DNA from: Aurantibacter crassamenti
Lineage (GTDB): Bacteria; Bacteroidota; Bacteroidia; Flavobacteriales; Flavobacteriaceae
NCBI RefSeq assembly: GCF_016811105.1
Contig: NZ_JAFBGM010000001.1
Location: forward strand, 1,802,126 to 1,866,125
Direction: 5' to 3'
Length of the DNA stretch: 64,000 nucleotides
This document shows, piece after piece, positions 1 through 8,433 of this stretch. Under the pieces are notes generated by a model that ran no database searches, was not told where the DNA came from, and worked only from the letters and a program-made list of their open reading frames with translations. Positions within the stretch are counted from its first letter, which is position 1, and each line of letters begins with the position of its first letter. The translations under genes were made by a program, and so were the position numbers.

Positions 1-423
1 CAAATTCGTTTGGCAAAAAAATATCATTTACCAATAGTTATTCATTGCAGAGATGCTTTTGATGAAGTTTTTGAAGTTTTGGAAAGTGAAAAATCAGATG
101 ATTTATTTGGAATATTTCATTGCTTTACGGGTTCATTTGAGCAAGCTCAACAAGCTATTTCATATAATATGAAATTAGGAATTGGCGGCGTTGTGACTTT
201 TAAAAATGGAAAGATTGATACCTTTTTGAATAAGATAGATTTAAATCATATAGTTCTTGAGACTGATTCACCATATTTAGCGCCAGTACCTTATCGTGGA
301 AAACGAAATGAAAGTGCTTACCTTGTTAATGTGCTTGAAAAGCTCTCAGAAGTTTATGGTGTGAACACCGAAATAATAGCTCAGATTACAACTGATAATT
401 CAAAAGATATATTTAAAGTTTAA
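1..423 (+). CDS. tatD: TatD-family metal-dependent hydrolase (3' part)
   Basis: The last 140 codons of a TatD-type TIM-barrel nuclease; the reading frame is open to the left window edge, so the start and roughly 115 residues lie outside (the family is about 255-265 residues). Visible metal-site motifs are HCRDA near the left edge, FHCFTG, and ETDSPYLAP, whose Asp is a metal ligand in this family. Members act as Mg-dependent 3'-5' DNases or RNases in the cytoplasm. The stop is followed 12 bp later by the asparaginase start in the same frame, so the two are probably cotranscribed. The family is clear; which TatD paralogue it is cannot be told from this part. Confidence 0.9.
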   Translation, partial: QIRLAKKYHLPIVIHCRDAFDEVFEVLESEKSDDLFGIFHCFTGSFEQAQQAISYNMKLGIGGVVTFKNGKIDTFLNKIDLNHIVLETDSPYLAPVPYRGKRNESAYLVNVLEKLSEVYGVNTEIIAQITTDNSKDIFKV

Positions 424-435
424 CAAAAAACTCAA

Positions 436-1464
436 TTGAAGGATAAAATAAATATACTGTTGATTTATACTGGGGGTACCATTGGTATGGTTAAAGATTA
501 TGATTCAGATTCTCTCAAGCCCTTTAATTTTAGAAAATTAGAAAAACATATTCCTGAATTAAATCAACTCGATTGTAGAATTGATTCCGTGTCTTTTGAA
601 AAGCCAATTGATTCATCAAATATGAATGCAAATCATTGGCTGAATATTGCTGAGTTGATAGAATCTCACTATGAAACTCATGACGGTTTTGTTGTGTTGC
701 ATGGTAGTGATACAATGAGTTATACGGCTTCTGCGCTAAGTTTTATGTTAGAGAATTTATCGAAGCCTGTAATTTTTACGGGGTCGCAATTGCCTATTGG
801 TGATTTGAGAACCGATGCCAAAGAAAATTTAATAACTGCAATTCAAATAGCATCATTGCGTAAAAAAGATGCGCCGTTAATTGGTGAGGTATGTTTGTAT
901 TTTGAATACAAGTTGTACCGGGCGAACCGAACAACAAAGATAAATGCAGAACATTTTCAGGCTTTTGCCTCATTAAATTATCCGGCTTTAGCTGAATCAG
1001 GTGTACACTTGAATGTTTTTGAAGAAAATCTACTTAAGATAAATAATCGCAAAAAGTTAAAAGTTCACAAGCAGATGGATTCTAATGTAGCCATCTTAAA
1101 GTTGTTTCCTGGTATTACTGAAGCTTTGTTTAGAAGCGTATTAAATACGCTTAATCTGAAAGCATTAATTATTGAGACCTATGGTGCAGGTAATGCACCA
1201 ACTGAAAAATGGTTGTTTTCAGAGTTAAAATATGCTTTAGAAAAAGGGATACATATTATAAATGTTACACAATGTTCAGGTGGTAGTGTAAATATGGGGC
1301 AATATGAAACCAGTCAACAATTAAAAAAGTTGGGTGTTATTGATGGAAAAAATAGCACAACTGAAGCTGCAATCACCAAATTAATGTATCTAATAGGTAA
1401 CAAAGTTTCCTCAAAATTATTTAAGACTGTATTTGAAACTTCACTTCGTGGAGAAATGAATTAA
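436..1464 (+). CDS. ansA: Type I L-asparaginase
   Basis: Hydrolyses L-asparagine to aspartate and ammonia. The 342 residues match the type I (cytoplasmic) length. There is no signal peptide. Both active-site threonine motifs are present: TGGTIGM near the N terminus, and HGSDTMSYTA followed by the RTDAKENL lysine segment. The start must be TTG at 436, because the upstream gene's stop is in the same frame at 421-423 and no ATG lies between. The extra C-terminal domain of about 120 residues is typical of type I enzymes. It probably forms an operon with the tatD-like gene. An aspartylglucosaminidase and asparaginyl-tRNA synthetase also lie in this window but are not adjacent. Confidence 0.95.
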   Translation: MKDKINILLIYTGGTIGMVKDYDSDSLKPFNFRKLEKHIPELNQLDCRIDSVSFEKPIDSSNMNANHWLNIAELIESHYETHDGFVVLHGSDTMSYTASALSFMLENLSKPVIFTGSQLPIGDLRTDAKENLITAIQIASLRKKDAPLIGEVCLYFEYKLYRANRTTKINAEHFQAFASLNYPALAESGVHLNVFEENLLKINNRKKLKVHKQMDSNVAILKLFPGITEALFRSVLNTLNLKALIIETYGAGNAPTEKWLFSELKYALEKGIHIINVTQCSGGSVNMGQYETSQQLKKLGVIDGKNSTTEAAITKLMYLIGNKVSSKLFKTVFETSLRGEMN

Positions 1465-1531
1465 ATTTATCAATTCAAATTTCATAGTACAGTATTTTTT
1501 TTGTTTCTTGGCCACCTTGAAATTCTGAATT

Positions 1532-1619
1532 AGAGAGGTGGCCGAGTGGTCGAAGGCGCACGCCTGGAAAGTGTGTATACACTAAAAGTGTATCGAGGGT
1601 TCGAATCCCTTCCTCTCTG
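1532..1619 (+). tRNA. tRNA-Ser (anticodon GGA)
   Basis: The acceptor arms AGAGAGG (1532-1538) and CCTCTCT (1612-1618) pair fully, and G1619 is the discriminator. The anticodon stem CACGC/GTGTG encloses the loop CTGGAAA with anticodon GGA at 1566-1568, which reads UCC and UCU. A long variable arm (about 1576-1594) marks it as class II, and the T arm is GAGGG-TTCGAAT-CCCTT with one G-U pair. CCA is not encoded. It stands alone between ansA and the exbB cluster. Confidence 0.97.
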
Positions 1620-1898
1620 CGATATTATTTTATTTATATTGCGTGTTTCAGAATACAAGTGTAAAATTAAATGTACACCGGTTTTCGGTTTCATGGCAAT
1701 ATTAATGTATATTGTCGCATGTATATAAAGCATAAAAAGTGTAGTGAATTAAACAGTTTAATCATTATACAATATAAATAATACTGATAAGAAGTTGATT
1801 TTAAGTAGCTTCTCTAACAATTTTTGAATTACTTTTTTAATTGCAAAATTTTTATATCTTTAACCCTATTAACTAACTAATATTTAAGTTTGAACGAA

Positions 1899-2690
1899 AT
1901 GAAAAAATTTTTCTCTATCCTAGCAATGACTGGGTTATTTGTCTTAAGTACAAATATGGTAAATGCAAAGACAATTGCTGTCTCAACGGTTTCTAACCTA
2001 TCTGCAACAGTAACTGCTACAGCGGTAATGCTGCAAGATGAAGTTCCTGCTGAAGCAGAGAAGAGCTTTACGCAAGTCTTAAAAGAAATGTTTATTACAG
2101 GTGGTGCCGGTTTCATGGGTATCGTTCTATTATGTTTGATTCTTGGTTTAGCGGTTGCTATTGAAAGAATTATTTATTTAAATATGGCTAGTACAAACAC
2201 TGGCAAATTAAAACAACAAGTTGAAGACGCTTTAGCTTCTGGTGGTGTTGAAGCTGCTAAAGAAGTTTGTAGAAATACAAAAGGTCCTGTTGCTTCTATA
2301 TACTATCAAGGTTTAGATAGAGCAGGTGAAAGTGTTGAATCTGCTGAAAAAGCAGTTGTTTCTTATGGTGGTGTTCAAATGGGCCAACTAGAGAAAAACG
2401 TTTCTTGGTTGTCTTTATTTATCGCTATTGCACCAATGCTTGGTTTCATGGGTACTGTAATCGGTATGATTCAGGCCTTCCAAAAGATTGCTGCTGTTGG
2501 TAACTTGAGTGCATCACTTATTGCAGGTGATATTCAGGTAGCATTATTAACAACAGTATTCGGTCTTATTACTGCGATTATCCTTCAAATTTTCTATAAT
2601 TATATTATCGCTAAGATTGATAGTATTGTAAATGATATGGAAGATTCTTCAATCACTTTGATTGATATGTTGGTGGATCACAAAAAATAA
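1899..2690 (+). CDS. exbB: ExbB/TolQ/MotA-family proton channel
   Basis: Inner-membrane channel subunit that couples proton flow to an envelope energiser, working with the ExbD proteins encoded just downstream. The protein has 263 residues from ATG 1899; a TTG three codons upstream is less likely. It begins with a signal-like hydrophobic stretch (MKKFFSILAMTGLFVLS), which is common in Bacteroidota ExbB. The three core helices follow: GFMGIVLLCLILGLAVAIER, a central one with PMLGFMGTVIGMIQAF, and a third with LLTTVFGLITAII. The Pro/Gly/Thr pattern of helix 2 is the family signature. It is the first gene of a five-gene run; a weak -7-like TATCTTTA lies at 1855-1862. Confidence 0.93.
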   Translation: MKKFFSILAMTGLFVLSTNMVNAKTIAVSTVSNLSATVTATAVMLQDEVPAEAEKSFTQVLKEMFITGGAGFMGIVLLCLILGLAVAIERIIYLNMASTNTGKLKQQVEDALASGGVEAAKEVCRNTKGPVASIYYQGLDRAGESVESAEKAVVSYGGVQMGQLEKNVSWLSLFIAIAPMLGFMGTVIGMIQAFQKIAAVGNLSASLIAGDIQVALLTTVFGLITAIILQIFYNYIIAKIDSIVNDMEDSSITLIDMLVDHKK

Positions 2691-2714
2691 GTCGGACTCT
2701 TAATTCAAAGCATC

Positions 2715-3158
2715 ATGCATAAAATAATTAAAATTGCACTATTAGTGGTTGGATTAATCGGAGCTCTGCTTTGGTTTATGCTTCCCGAACGTGAAATGCC
2801 CGCTTCAGAAGCTGTCAATAGTGGCGCTATGAATGGTATGTTCATAATCACATATATATTACTTGCTTTTGCAGTAGTTGCAAGTCTTATATTCACTCTA
2901 AAGAATTTGTTTTCAAACCCGGCAGGTCTTAAAAAGACATTGATGGTATTAGGCGGCTTTGTTGTGGTTGTGATAATTGCTTATGTCTTGGCTAGTGGAA
3001 CCGATGTTAGTGTCGAAGAAATGGCCAGTAGAGGAATTGAAACATCAGAAAGCACTATTAAGAAAATTGGAATGGGAATAAACGTATTCTTTATTCTTAC
3101 ACTTATTGCAGTGGGTTCTCTTATAGTACCAGCGGTTAAAAACATGTTTAGTAAATAA
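2715..3158 (+). CDS. Small four-helix membrane protein in the exb cluster
   Basis: I do not recognise a named family. The protein has 147 residues and four predicted membrane segments, at roughly residues 5-24, 43-63, 76-95 and 118-140. A short acidic segment (DVSVEEMASRG) lies between helices 3 and 4. It sits 24 bp after exbB and 14 bp before the first exbD, on the same strand, so it is very probably cotranscribed and may belong to the same proton-driven complex. That role is inference from position only. It carries no cysteine pair, enzyme motif or signal peptidase site. Confidence 0.8.
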   Translation: MHKIIKIALLVVGLIGALLWFMLPEREMPASEAVNSGAMNGMFIITYILLAFAVVASLIFTLKNLFSNPAGLKKTLMVLGGFVVVVIIAYVLASGTDVSVEEMASRGIETSESTIKKIGMGINVFFILTLIAVGSLIVPAVKNMFSK

Positions 3159-3172
3159 AAAAATAGATAACT

Positions 3173-3778
3173 ATGGCTAGAAGAGAAGGAGCACCAGAAG
3201 TAAGCGCTGGATCAATGGCAGACATAGCTTTCCTATTACTAATTTTTTTCTTGGTAACTACTACTATAGAAACAGATGCAGGTTTGGATCGTATGTTGCC
3301 TCCAATGGAGCCGCCAGAAGATGATGTTGTTATCAAGCAAAAAAATATTTTGCAGGTTATTGTAAATAGAAGTGGTCAATTACTTGTTGATGATGAGTTG
3401 ACAGATCTTAAAGCTTTACGTTTGAAAGCGATGGATTTCTTAGACAATAACGGTGACGGAACATGTACGTATTGTAAAGGTAAAAAGAATGTAGAATCTT
3501 CTGATAACCCTGCAAAAGCGATTATTTCTTTGAAAAATGACCGTGAAACGAAGTACAGTACATACATTACAGTTCAGAATGAATTGGTAGGTGCATATAA
3601 CGATTTACGAGATAGGGAAGCACAACGTCTATTTGGGCAAGATTTTACCGAGATGGAAGCAACCTATTTAGATCAACAGACTCCTCCAAGTGAGAAAGAA
3701 AAGTTGAAAGAAAAGGTGAAACAAATTCAAGATCTTTTTCCGCAGAAACTTTCAGAGGCTGAAACATCATCTAATTAA
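3173..3778 (+). CDS. exbD: ExbD/TolR-family protein, copy 1a (CxxC-bearing type)
   Basis: Single-span partner of ExbB. The N-terminal helix SMADIAFLLLIFFLV carries the conserved membrane Asp that takes part in proton passage, followed by a periplasmic domain. At 201 residues it is longer than the usual 135-150. The extra length includes a segment with CTYC after an NGDGT turn, which is unusual for ExbD. It is the closest relative of the gene at 5225-5833: both start with an APEV.AGSMADIAF-type N terminus and share the insertion. The next gene is a second, shorter ExbD, so the channel may hold ExbD heteromers (inference). Confidence 0.92.
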   Translation: MARREGAPEVSAGSMADIAFLLLIFFLVTTTIETDAGLDRMLPPMEPPEDDVVIKQKNILQVIVNRSGQLLVDDELTDLKALRLKAMDFLDNNGDGTCTYCKGKKNVESSDNPAKAIISLKNDRETKYSTYITVQNELVGAYNDLRDREAQRLFGQDFTEMEATYLDQQTPPSEKEKLKEKVKQIQDLFPQKLSEAETSSN

Positions 3779-3797
3779 CACGAATAAATAAAATAAT

Positions 3798-4280
3798 ATG
3801 TCTAAGTTCAGCAAGAAAAAAAGTGGGGAAGTGCCAGCGGTATCAACAGCCTCATTGCCTGATATTGTATTTATGCTGTTATTCTTTTTTATGACGGTTA
3901 CCGTGATGAAAGATAATAGTTTGAAGGTTGAAAACATTTTGCCTAACGCAAATGAGATCAAAAAGCTAGACAAGAAAGATAGAGTAATCTATATTTATGT
4001 TGGCAAGCCTTCAAAAGAATACGAAAAGGTATACGGTACTGAACCAAAGATTCAACTTAATGATAAATTCTCAGATCCTTCTGAGGTTGGTTCTTACATT
4101 TTACAAGAAAGAGCCAAGAAGCATCAAGATTTGCAAAACTTTTTAACCACATCATTGAAGGTTGATAAGAACGCAAATATGGGTCTTATTTCAGATATTA
4201 AAAGTGAACTCAGAAAGGTAAATGCGCTAAAAGTAAATTATACCACCTATGAAGGTGATGCTTTTAGAAATTTGCAATAA
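3798..4280 (+). CDS. exbD: ExbD/TolR-family protein, copy 2a (short type)
   Basis: The second ExbD of the cluster, 160 residues, 19 bp after the first. The single N-terminal helix SLPDIVFMLLFFFMTVTV holds the conserved Asp. The periplasmic domain has no cysteines and ends with a NALKVNYTTYEGDAF segment that is nearly identical in its paralogue at 5839-6321. Together with the preceding gene it gives one long and one short ExbD per set. A strong intrinsic terminator follows 30 bp after the stop, closing the first transcription unit. Confidence 0.92.
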   Translation: MSKFSKKKSGEVPAVSTASLPDIVFMLLFFFMTVTVMKDNSLKVENILPNANEIKKLDKKDRVIYIYVGKPSKEYEKVYGTEPKIQLNDKFSDPSEVGSYILQERAKKHQDLQNFLTTSLKVDKNANMGLISDIKSELRKVNALKVNYTTYEGDAFRNLQ

Positions 4281-4310
4281 CTGTTCACAAGTTTCAAACT
4301 TAATACGAAG

Positions 4311-4341
4311 AACGCTCCAATTTTTATTGGAGCGTTTTTTA
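4311..4341 (+). terminator. Intrinsic terminator after the first exbD pair
   Basis: An 11-bp perfect stem (arms 4311-4321 and 4326-4336, core CGCTCCA/TGGAGCG) with a four-base loop is followed by a run of T. It ends the exbB-exbD unit just ahead of the promoter of the PorT-like gene. Confidence 0.9.
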
Positions 4342-4356
4342 TTTGCCTAAGTTCTG

Positions 4357-4364
4357 TAACTTTG
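4357..4364 (+). promoter_or_regulatory. -7 element TAACTTTG of the PorT-like gene
   Basis: An exact match to the Bacteroidota -7 consensus TAnnTTTG, directly after the terminator. Its last base is 6 bp before the ATG at 4370, so the transcript would start at or within a base or two of the start codon, giving a leaderless mRNA. No convincing -33 TTG at about 19 bp spacing is visible. Confidence 0.6.
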
Positions 4365-4369
4365 TTTCA

Positions 4370-5056
4370 ATGAGAATACTGCTATTTACATTATCTACCT
4401 TACTTTGGTTTTCTGTCGCTGCTCAGACAGAACAAGATTCACTATCGCCTGATACACATTATTTAGAAGACCAGTTTTACCTCGGTATTACATATAATTT
4501 TATTTTAAATAAACCTGAGAATGTAAGTCAACGTAATTTATCATACGGACTACAAGCTGGCTTTATAAAAGACATTCCTATTAATCAAGATAGAACCTTT
4601 GGCTTTGGTGTTGGTTTAGGTTACGGTATATATTCTTATTATACCAATTTGATGGCTGATGAAACAGCAAATGGTTTCAGCTACAGTATTCCAATAAATG
4701 TAGAAGAGCTAAATCGAAATAAAATTGAAACACATTTAATTGAAATGCCAATTGAATTCAGATGGAGAACTTCAACTGTAACAAGTTATAAATTCTACCG
4801 TATTTATGCCGGAGCTAAATTAGGTTATGTTATTGGTGCAAGATCCAAAGCGGTATTTAATGACTATAAAGATTCTTTTAATAATACTGATGTAAACAAG
4901 TTTCAATATGGCCTAGCTTTTAATGTTGGGTATAGCACGTTCAACTTACACGTGTATTATGCCTTAAATGGAATTTTTGAAGGAGCGCAAACTGATTTAG
5001 GTGAGTCTATTGAGTTCAAGCCATTACGAATAGGTTTTACATTTTATATTCTGTAG
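4370..5056 (+). CDS. PorT-family outer-membrane beta-barrel protein
   Basis: The 228-residue protein starts with a signal peptide (MRILLFTLSTLLWFSVAAQ). Alternating hydrophobic strands and aromatic ends follow, with typical small-barrel segments such as FGFGVGLGYGIYSYY, RIYAGAKLGYVIGA and KPLRIGFTFYIL. The ATG at 4370 is chosen over an upstream TTG (4343) because it starts the signal peptide and follows the -7 element. It lies between two exbD pairs, so it might be an outer-membrane target of the channel (inference). It need not be the T9SS component PorT/SprT; only the fold family is supported. Confidence 0.75.
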   Translation: MRILLFTLSTLLWFSVAAQTEQDSLSPDTHYLEDQFYLGITYNFILNKPENVSQRNLSYGLQAGFIKDIPINQDRTFGFGVGLGYGIYSYYTNLMADETANGFSYSIPINVEELNRNKIETHLIEMPIEFRWRTSTVTSYKFYRIYAGAKLGYVIGARSKAVFNDYKDSFNNTDVNKFQYGLAFNVGYSTFNLHVYYALNGIFEGAQTDLGESIEFKPLRIGFTFYIL

Positions 5057-5103
5057 TTCTTTTATGTTTTTTAAAATGGCATAACTATTGCTGGTTTACG
5101 TTT

Positions 5104-5120
5104 AGATGATTTTATCATCT
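5104..5120. repeat. Inverted repeat upstream of the second exbD pair
   Basis: Seven-base arms AGATGAT and ATCATCT surround TTT, in the 168-bp gap between the PorT-like gene and the second exbD pair, 104 bp before the ATG at 5225. No T-run follows, so it is not an obvious terminator. It may be an operator, but AT-rich DNA gives such arms by chance. Confidence 0.35.
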
Positions 5121-5224
5121 CTACTACTATTACTACACTTTTCTATTACATATTTCTGTGTCTGTACGACATGGCTTTTGCCCTTGCGCAAAAATTCAAT
5201 GTAATAACCATTAAACTATTCATT

Positions 5225-5833
5225 ATGGGAAAAAGGAAAAGTGCTCCAGAAGTAAATGCAGGCTCAATGGCTGATATCGCATTTTTATTATTAATCTTCT
5301 TTTTAGTAACCACCACTATTGAAACAGATGTCGGTTTAGATCGAATGCTTCCGCGTGAAGATGGCGACTATATTGAATATGAACAACGTAATATTTTGTC
5401 TATTCTTATAGGTGTTGATGGTGCTTTATTAGTTAATGATGAGCCAATAACACCTGAGTTGTTGCTTAAAACAGTAATTGATTTTATAGATAATGGTGGT
5501 GCACAAACTGGTGAGGCATTTTGCGATTATTGTCAAGGTGAGCGCAGAACAAATTTATCTGATAATCCTTCTAAAGCAGTATTGGTTCTGGGCACACAAA
5601 GAGAAACAAGTTATGGCGCCTATATAGCTGTTCAGAATGAACTTGTAGCTGCTTATAATGTTCTGCGCAATAGAGAGGCTAATCGTCTATTTAAAACGAG
5701 TTATATAAAGATGGATGCGATATATCGCAATCCACAAACAGATCGAACCACCAAAGAATTGCTCAACAATAGAATAAGGGTAATACAAAAAATGTACCCG
5801 ATGAATATTTCAGAAGCTCAACTAAAAAAATAA
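5225..5833 (+). CDS. exbD: ExbD/TolR-family protein, copy 1b (CxxC-bearing type)
   Basis: A 202-residue paralogue of the gene at 3173-3778. It has the same APEV.AGSMADIAF start, membrane Asp helix, GLDRMLP segment, inserted cysteine pair (CDYC) and a VQNELVAAYN stretch. An ATG at 5171 would add 18 residues with no counterpart in the paralogue, so ATG 5225 is preferred. The gap before it is long enough for its own promoter. No second exbB accompanies this pair, so it would have to use the ExbB at 1899-2690 or one elsewhere. Confidence 0.92.
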   Translation: MGKRKSAPEVNAGSMADIAFLLLIFFLVTTTIETDVGLDRMLPREDGDYIEYEQRNILSILIGVDGALLVNDEPITPELLLKTVIDFIDNGGAQTGEAFCDYCQGERRTNLSDNPSKAVLVLGTQRETSYGAYIAVQNELVAAYNVLRNREANRLFKTSYIKMDAIYRNPQTDRTTKELLNNRIRVIQKMYPMNISEAQLKK

Positions 5834-5838
5834 TAATC

Positions 5839-6321
5839 ATGTCAAAATTTAAAAAGAAATCTAGTTTACACGTACCAGAAGTATCAACAGCTTCATTGCC
5901 TGATATTGTTTTTATGTTGTTATTCTTTTTTATGACGGTAACGGTAATGAAGAATACAGAACTTAAGGTACATAATGAATTGCCTAATGCGTCAGAGTTA
6001 AAGAAGTTAGAAAAAAAAGATAGAATAATTGAAATTCATATTGGTAAGCCGTCGTCTAGATATGAAAATATTGTAGGGGTTGAACCTAGAATACAGCTCA
6101 ATGATAAATTTGCAGATTTGTCTGAAGTTGCACCACATGTTTTATCTGAAATCCAAAGCAAACCAGAACATCTTAGGGCATTTGTAACCATATCATTAAA
6201 AGTAGATAAACGTGCTAATATGGGGCTCATTTCAGATGTGAAGCAAGAGCTGCGAAAAGTAAATGCGCTAAAAATAAACTATACAACGTATGAGGGTGAT
6301 GCCTTTAAAAATTTAGATTAG
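5839..6321 (+). CDS. exbD: ExbD/TolR-family protein, copy 2b (short type)
   Basis: A 160-residue paralogue of the gene at 3798-4280, of identical length and highly similar throughout. It shares VSTASLPDIVFMLLFFF with the membrane Asp, IQLNDKF, SLKVDK.ANMGLISD and the C-terminal NALKINYTTYEGDAF. It starts 5 bp after the long ExbD, so the two are translated from one message. Its stop ends 1 bp before the stop of the convergent minus-strand gene, and no terminator separates them. Confidence 0.92.
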   Translation: MSKFKKKSSLHVPEVSTASLPDIVFMLLFFFMTVTVMKNTELKVHNELPNASELKKLEKKDRIIEIHIGKPSSRYENIVGVEPRIQLNDKFADLSEVAPHVLSEIQSKPEHLRAFVTISLKVDKRANMGLISDVKQELRKVNALKINYTTYEGDAFKNLD

Positions 6322-6322
6322 G

Positions 6323-6928
6323 CTACAACCAGAATTGAACAGTTAATAGTTGCGCAATTAGGCCGATAAAAAAACCAATAAATAATTCAGGTTTTGTATG
6401 CGCTTTGAGGTATAGTCTAGAGGTTGTTACAAGTCCGGTAGCTAATGTGAATAAGCTTATGGCGATTGTAATATTCATTTCAAAATGAATACTTAAACAT
6501 ATTAAAAACATTAGTAGACTTCCCATGCCTATAAGATGCATGCTTACTTTAAATTTCATAATAACAAAAAGTAATGCAGTCAATGATGCGATAATTAATC
6601 CTATAAAAAAATAATATAATTCTGCGATATAATTGTTGGGTATGACCTTTAAAACAATAGTTAAAAGTAATACTATGTTTATGGCAATAGGGTAGATTCG
6701 TTCTTTGATGGAGGGGATAAAAATTGAGCTAACTAGACCAATGTTTAATAGGATTAAATAGAATATAATAGGGATTATTACTGTAAGGATGAAAATGGGC
6801 AAAACATTAGCGCTTTGCAACTCTGGGCTACTAAATTTTGGCGTGGAAAGAAAATAGGCAAGTGTACCACCAATTGGTATGAATAACGGATGAAAAATAT
6901 AAGAGATGACTTTAAGGAAGAATCGCAT
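6323..6928 (-). CDS. Uncharacterised six-helix membrane protein downstream of rpoN
   Basis: The 201 residues form about six membrane helices. It opens with ISYIFHPLFIPIGGTLAYF. The C-terminal part has SRLYLKAHTKPELFIGFFIG, which faintly resembles the last motif of PAP2-type membrane phosphatases, but the other PAP2 motifs are not seen. No function is claimed. It starts 6 bp after the rpoN stop, so it is expressed with rpoN. Convergence with the exbD gene leaves 1 bp between stop codons. Confidence 0.7.
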   Translation of the reverse strand: MRFFLKVISYIFHPLFIPIGGTLAYFLSTPKFSSPELQSANVLPIFILTVIIPIIFYLILLNIGLVSSIFIPSIKERIYPIAINIVLLLTIVLKVIPNNYIAELYYFFIGLIIASLTALLFVIMKFKVSMHLIGMGSLLMFLICLSIHFEMNITIAISLFTLATGLVTTSRLYLKAHTKPELFIGFFIGLIAQLLTVQFWL

Positions 6929-6934
6929 AAAGGT

Positions 6935-8392
6935 TTATATCTGTTTTCGCAGTCTTGCAACCGGAATGCTCAATTGTTCACGATATTTGGCAACTGTACG
7001 CCGTGCAATAGGATAACCTTTTTCTTTTAAAATGGCGGCCAATTTATCATCAGTTAGTGGTTTTTTCTTTTCTTCTTCACCTATAACTGTCTCTAAAATT
7101 TTCTTTATCTCTTTTGTAGATACATCTTCGCCTTGTTCATTTTTCATTGATTCAGAAAAATATTCTTTTATCAATTTTGTTCCGTAAGGCGTATCTACAT
7201 ATTTACTATTAGCAACACGCGAAACTGTTGAAACATCCATATGAATTTCATCAGCGATGTCTTTTAGTATCATCGGACGAAGATTGCGTTCATCACCAGT
7301 AAGAAAGTATTCTTTTTGGTAATTCATAATCGAATTCATCGTAATGAAAAGTGTTTGTTGACGTTGTCGAATGGCATCAATAAACCATTTGGCAGCATCT
7401 AACTTTTGTTTGATGAACATTACCGTATCTTTTTGAGATTTTGATTTCTCTTTAGAATCTTTGTATCCCTTTAGCATATTGCTGTACTCACTAGAGACAT
7501 GCAATTCAGGTGCATTTCTGCCATTCAATGAAAGTTCTAATTCACCTTCTACAATACGAATGGAGAAATCTGGCACTACATGTTCTACAATACGATTGTT
7601 GCCAGAATATGATCCACCTGGTTTCGGATTCAATCGTTCAATTTCAGAAATTGCGCTTTTCAACTCCGCTTCCGTAATGTTATGTTTTTGAATAAGCTTT
7701 TTATAATGCTTTTTTGTAAACTGGTCAAAAGACTTTTCTAAGATTGCAATAGCTAATTCTGTGCTGGCTGTTGGGTCTTTTCTTTTAAGTTGAATGATTA
7801 AGCATTCTTCTAAAGAACGAGCAGCGACACCTGGTGGATCTAATTCTTGTACTATTTTAAGAACCTTGCTAATTGTTTTTTCGTCAGTATACGTATTCTG
7901 AGTAAAAGCTAAGTCGTCAAGAATATCTGCAAGTGGTCTTCTGATATAACCGCTTTCATCAACACTACCGATTAAAAACTCAGCAATATTCCATTCTTCA
8001 TCGCTTAAATAAACGGTGTTAAGCTGATTAATTAGCGACTGTGTAAATGAGATTCCTGCAGCATATGGTATGCTCTTTTCGTCATCATCAGCACTGTAAT
8101 TATTTGCTTTTGTTCTGTATTCAGGCACCTCATCATCACTCAAATAATCATCAATATTGATATCATCTGTAGCTATAGTTTCATTATCGGTTTCTGAGTC
8201 GTAATTGTCATCAAACTCGTTGTCTAAATCATCAGTTTTCTCCTTGCCACCCTCTAAAGCCGGATTTTCTTCTAACTCTTGTTTCAGACGTTGTTCAAAA
8301 GCCTGTGTGGGCAATTGAATCAATTTCATTAGCTGAATCTGTTGAGGAGAAAGCTTTTGCGAAAGTTTAAACTGTAAGTGTTGTTTTAACAT
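6935..8392 (-). CDS. rpoN: RNA polymerase sigma-54 factor
   Basis: Directs RNA polymerase to -24/-12 promoters and needs AAA+ activators. The 485 residues follow the family order. Region I is Gln/Leu-rich (KLSPQQIQLMKLIQLP), then comes an acidic linker at about residues 50-100, the core-binding domain, an HTH with DIADEIHMDVSTVSRV, and the C-terminal RpoN box ARRTVAKYRE close to the end. All parts needed for activity are visible. It lies 41 bp downstream of asnS and is followed at 6 bp by a membrane protein gene, a likely three-gene operon. Confidence 0.97.
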   Translation of the reverse strand: MLKQHLQFKLSQKLSPQQIQLMKLIQLPTQAFEQRLKQELEENPALEGGKEKTDDLDNEFDDNYDSETDNETIATDDINIDDYLSDDEVPEYRTKANNYSADDDEKSIPYAAGISFTQSLINQLNTVYLSDEEWNIAEFLIGSVDESGYIRRPLADILDDLAFTQNTYTDEKTISKVLKIVQELDPPGVAARSLEECLIIQLKRKDPTASTELAIAILEKSFDQFTKKHYKKLIQKHNITEAELKSAISEIERLNPKPGGSYSGNNRIVEHVVPDFSIRIVEGELELSLNGRNAPELHVSSEYSNMLKGYKDSKEKSKSQKDTVMFIKQKLDAAKWFIDAIRQRQQTLFITMNSIMNYQKEYFLTGDERNLRPMILKDIADEIHMDVSTVSRVANSKYVDTPYGTKLIKEYFSESMKNEQGEDVSTKEIKKILETVIGEEEKKKPLTDDKLAAILKEKGYPIARRTVAKYREQLSIPVARLRKQI

Positions 8393-8433
8393 TGAAGTTT
8401 TTTGAGCTACTTATAAAGTTAACCATTTTCAGA

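Noticed and set aside
1530-1733. Reading frames of about 60 codons on both strands over tRNA-Ser
   Set aside because: They translate the tRNA gene itself and have no coding character.
4370-5056. Naming the barrel gene as the T9SS component porT/sprT
   Set aside because: Only general PorT-family barrel features are visible and the neighbours are exbD genes, not T9SS genes.
6323-6928. Calling the rpoN-linked membrane protein a PAP2 phosphatase
   Set aside because: Only one weak motif resembles PAP2; the Lys/Arg and catalytic His motifs are not found in order.
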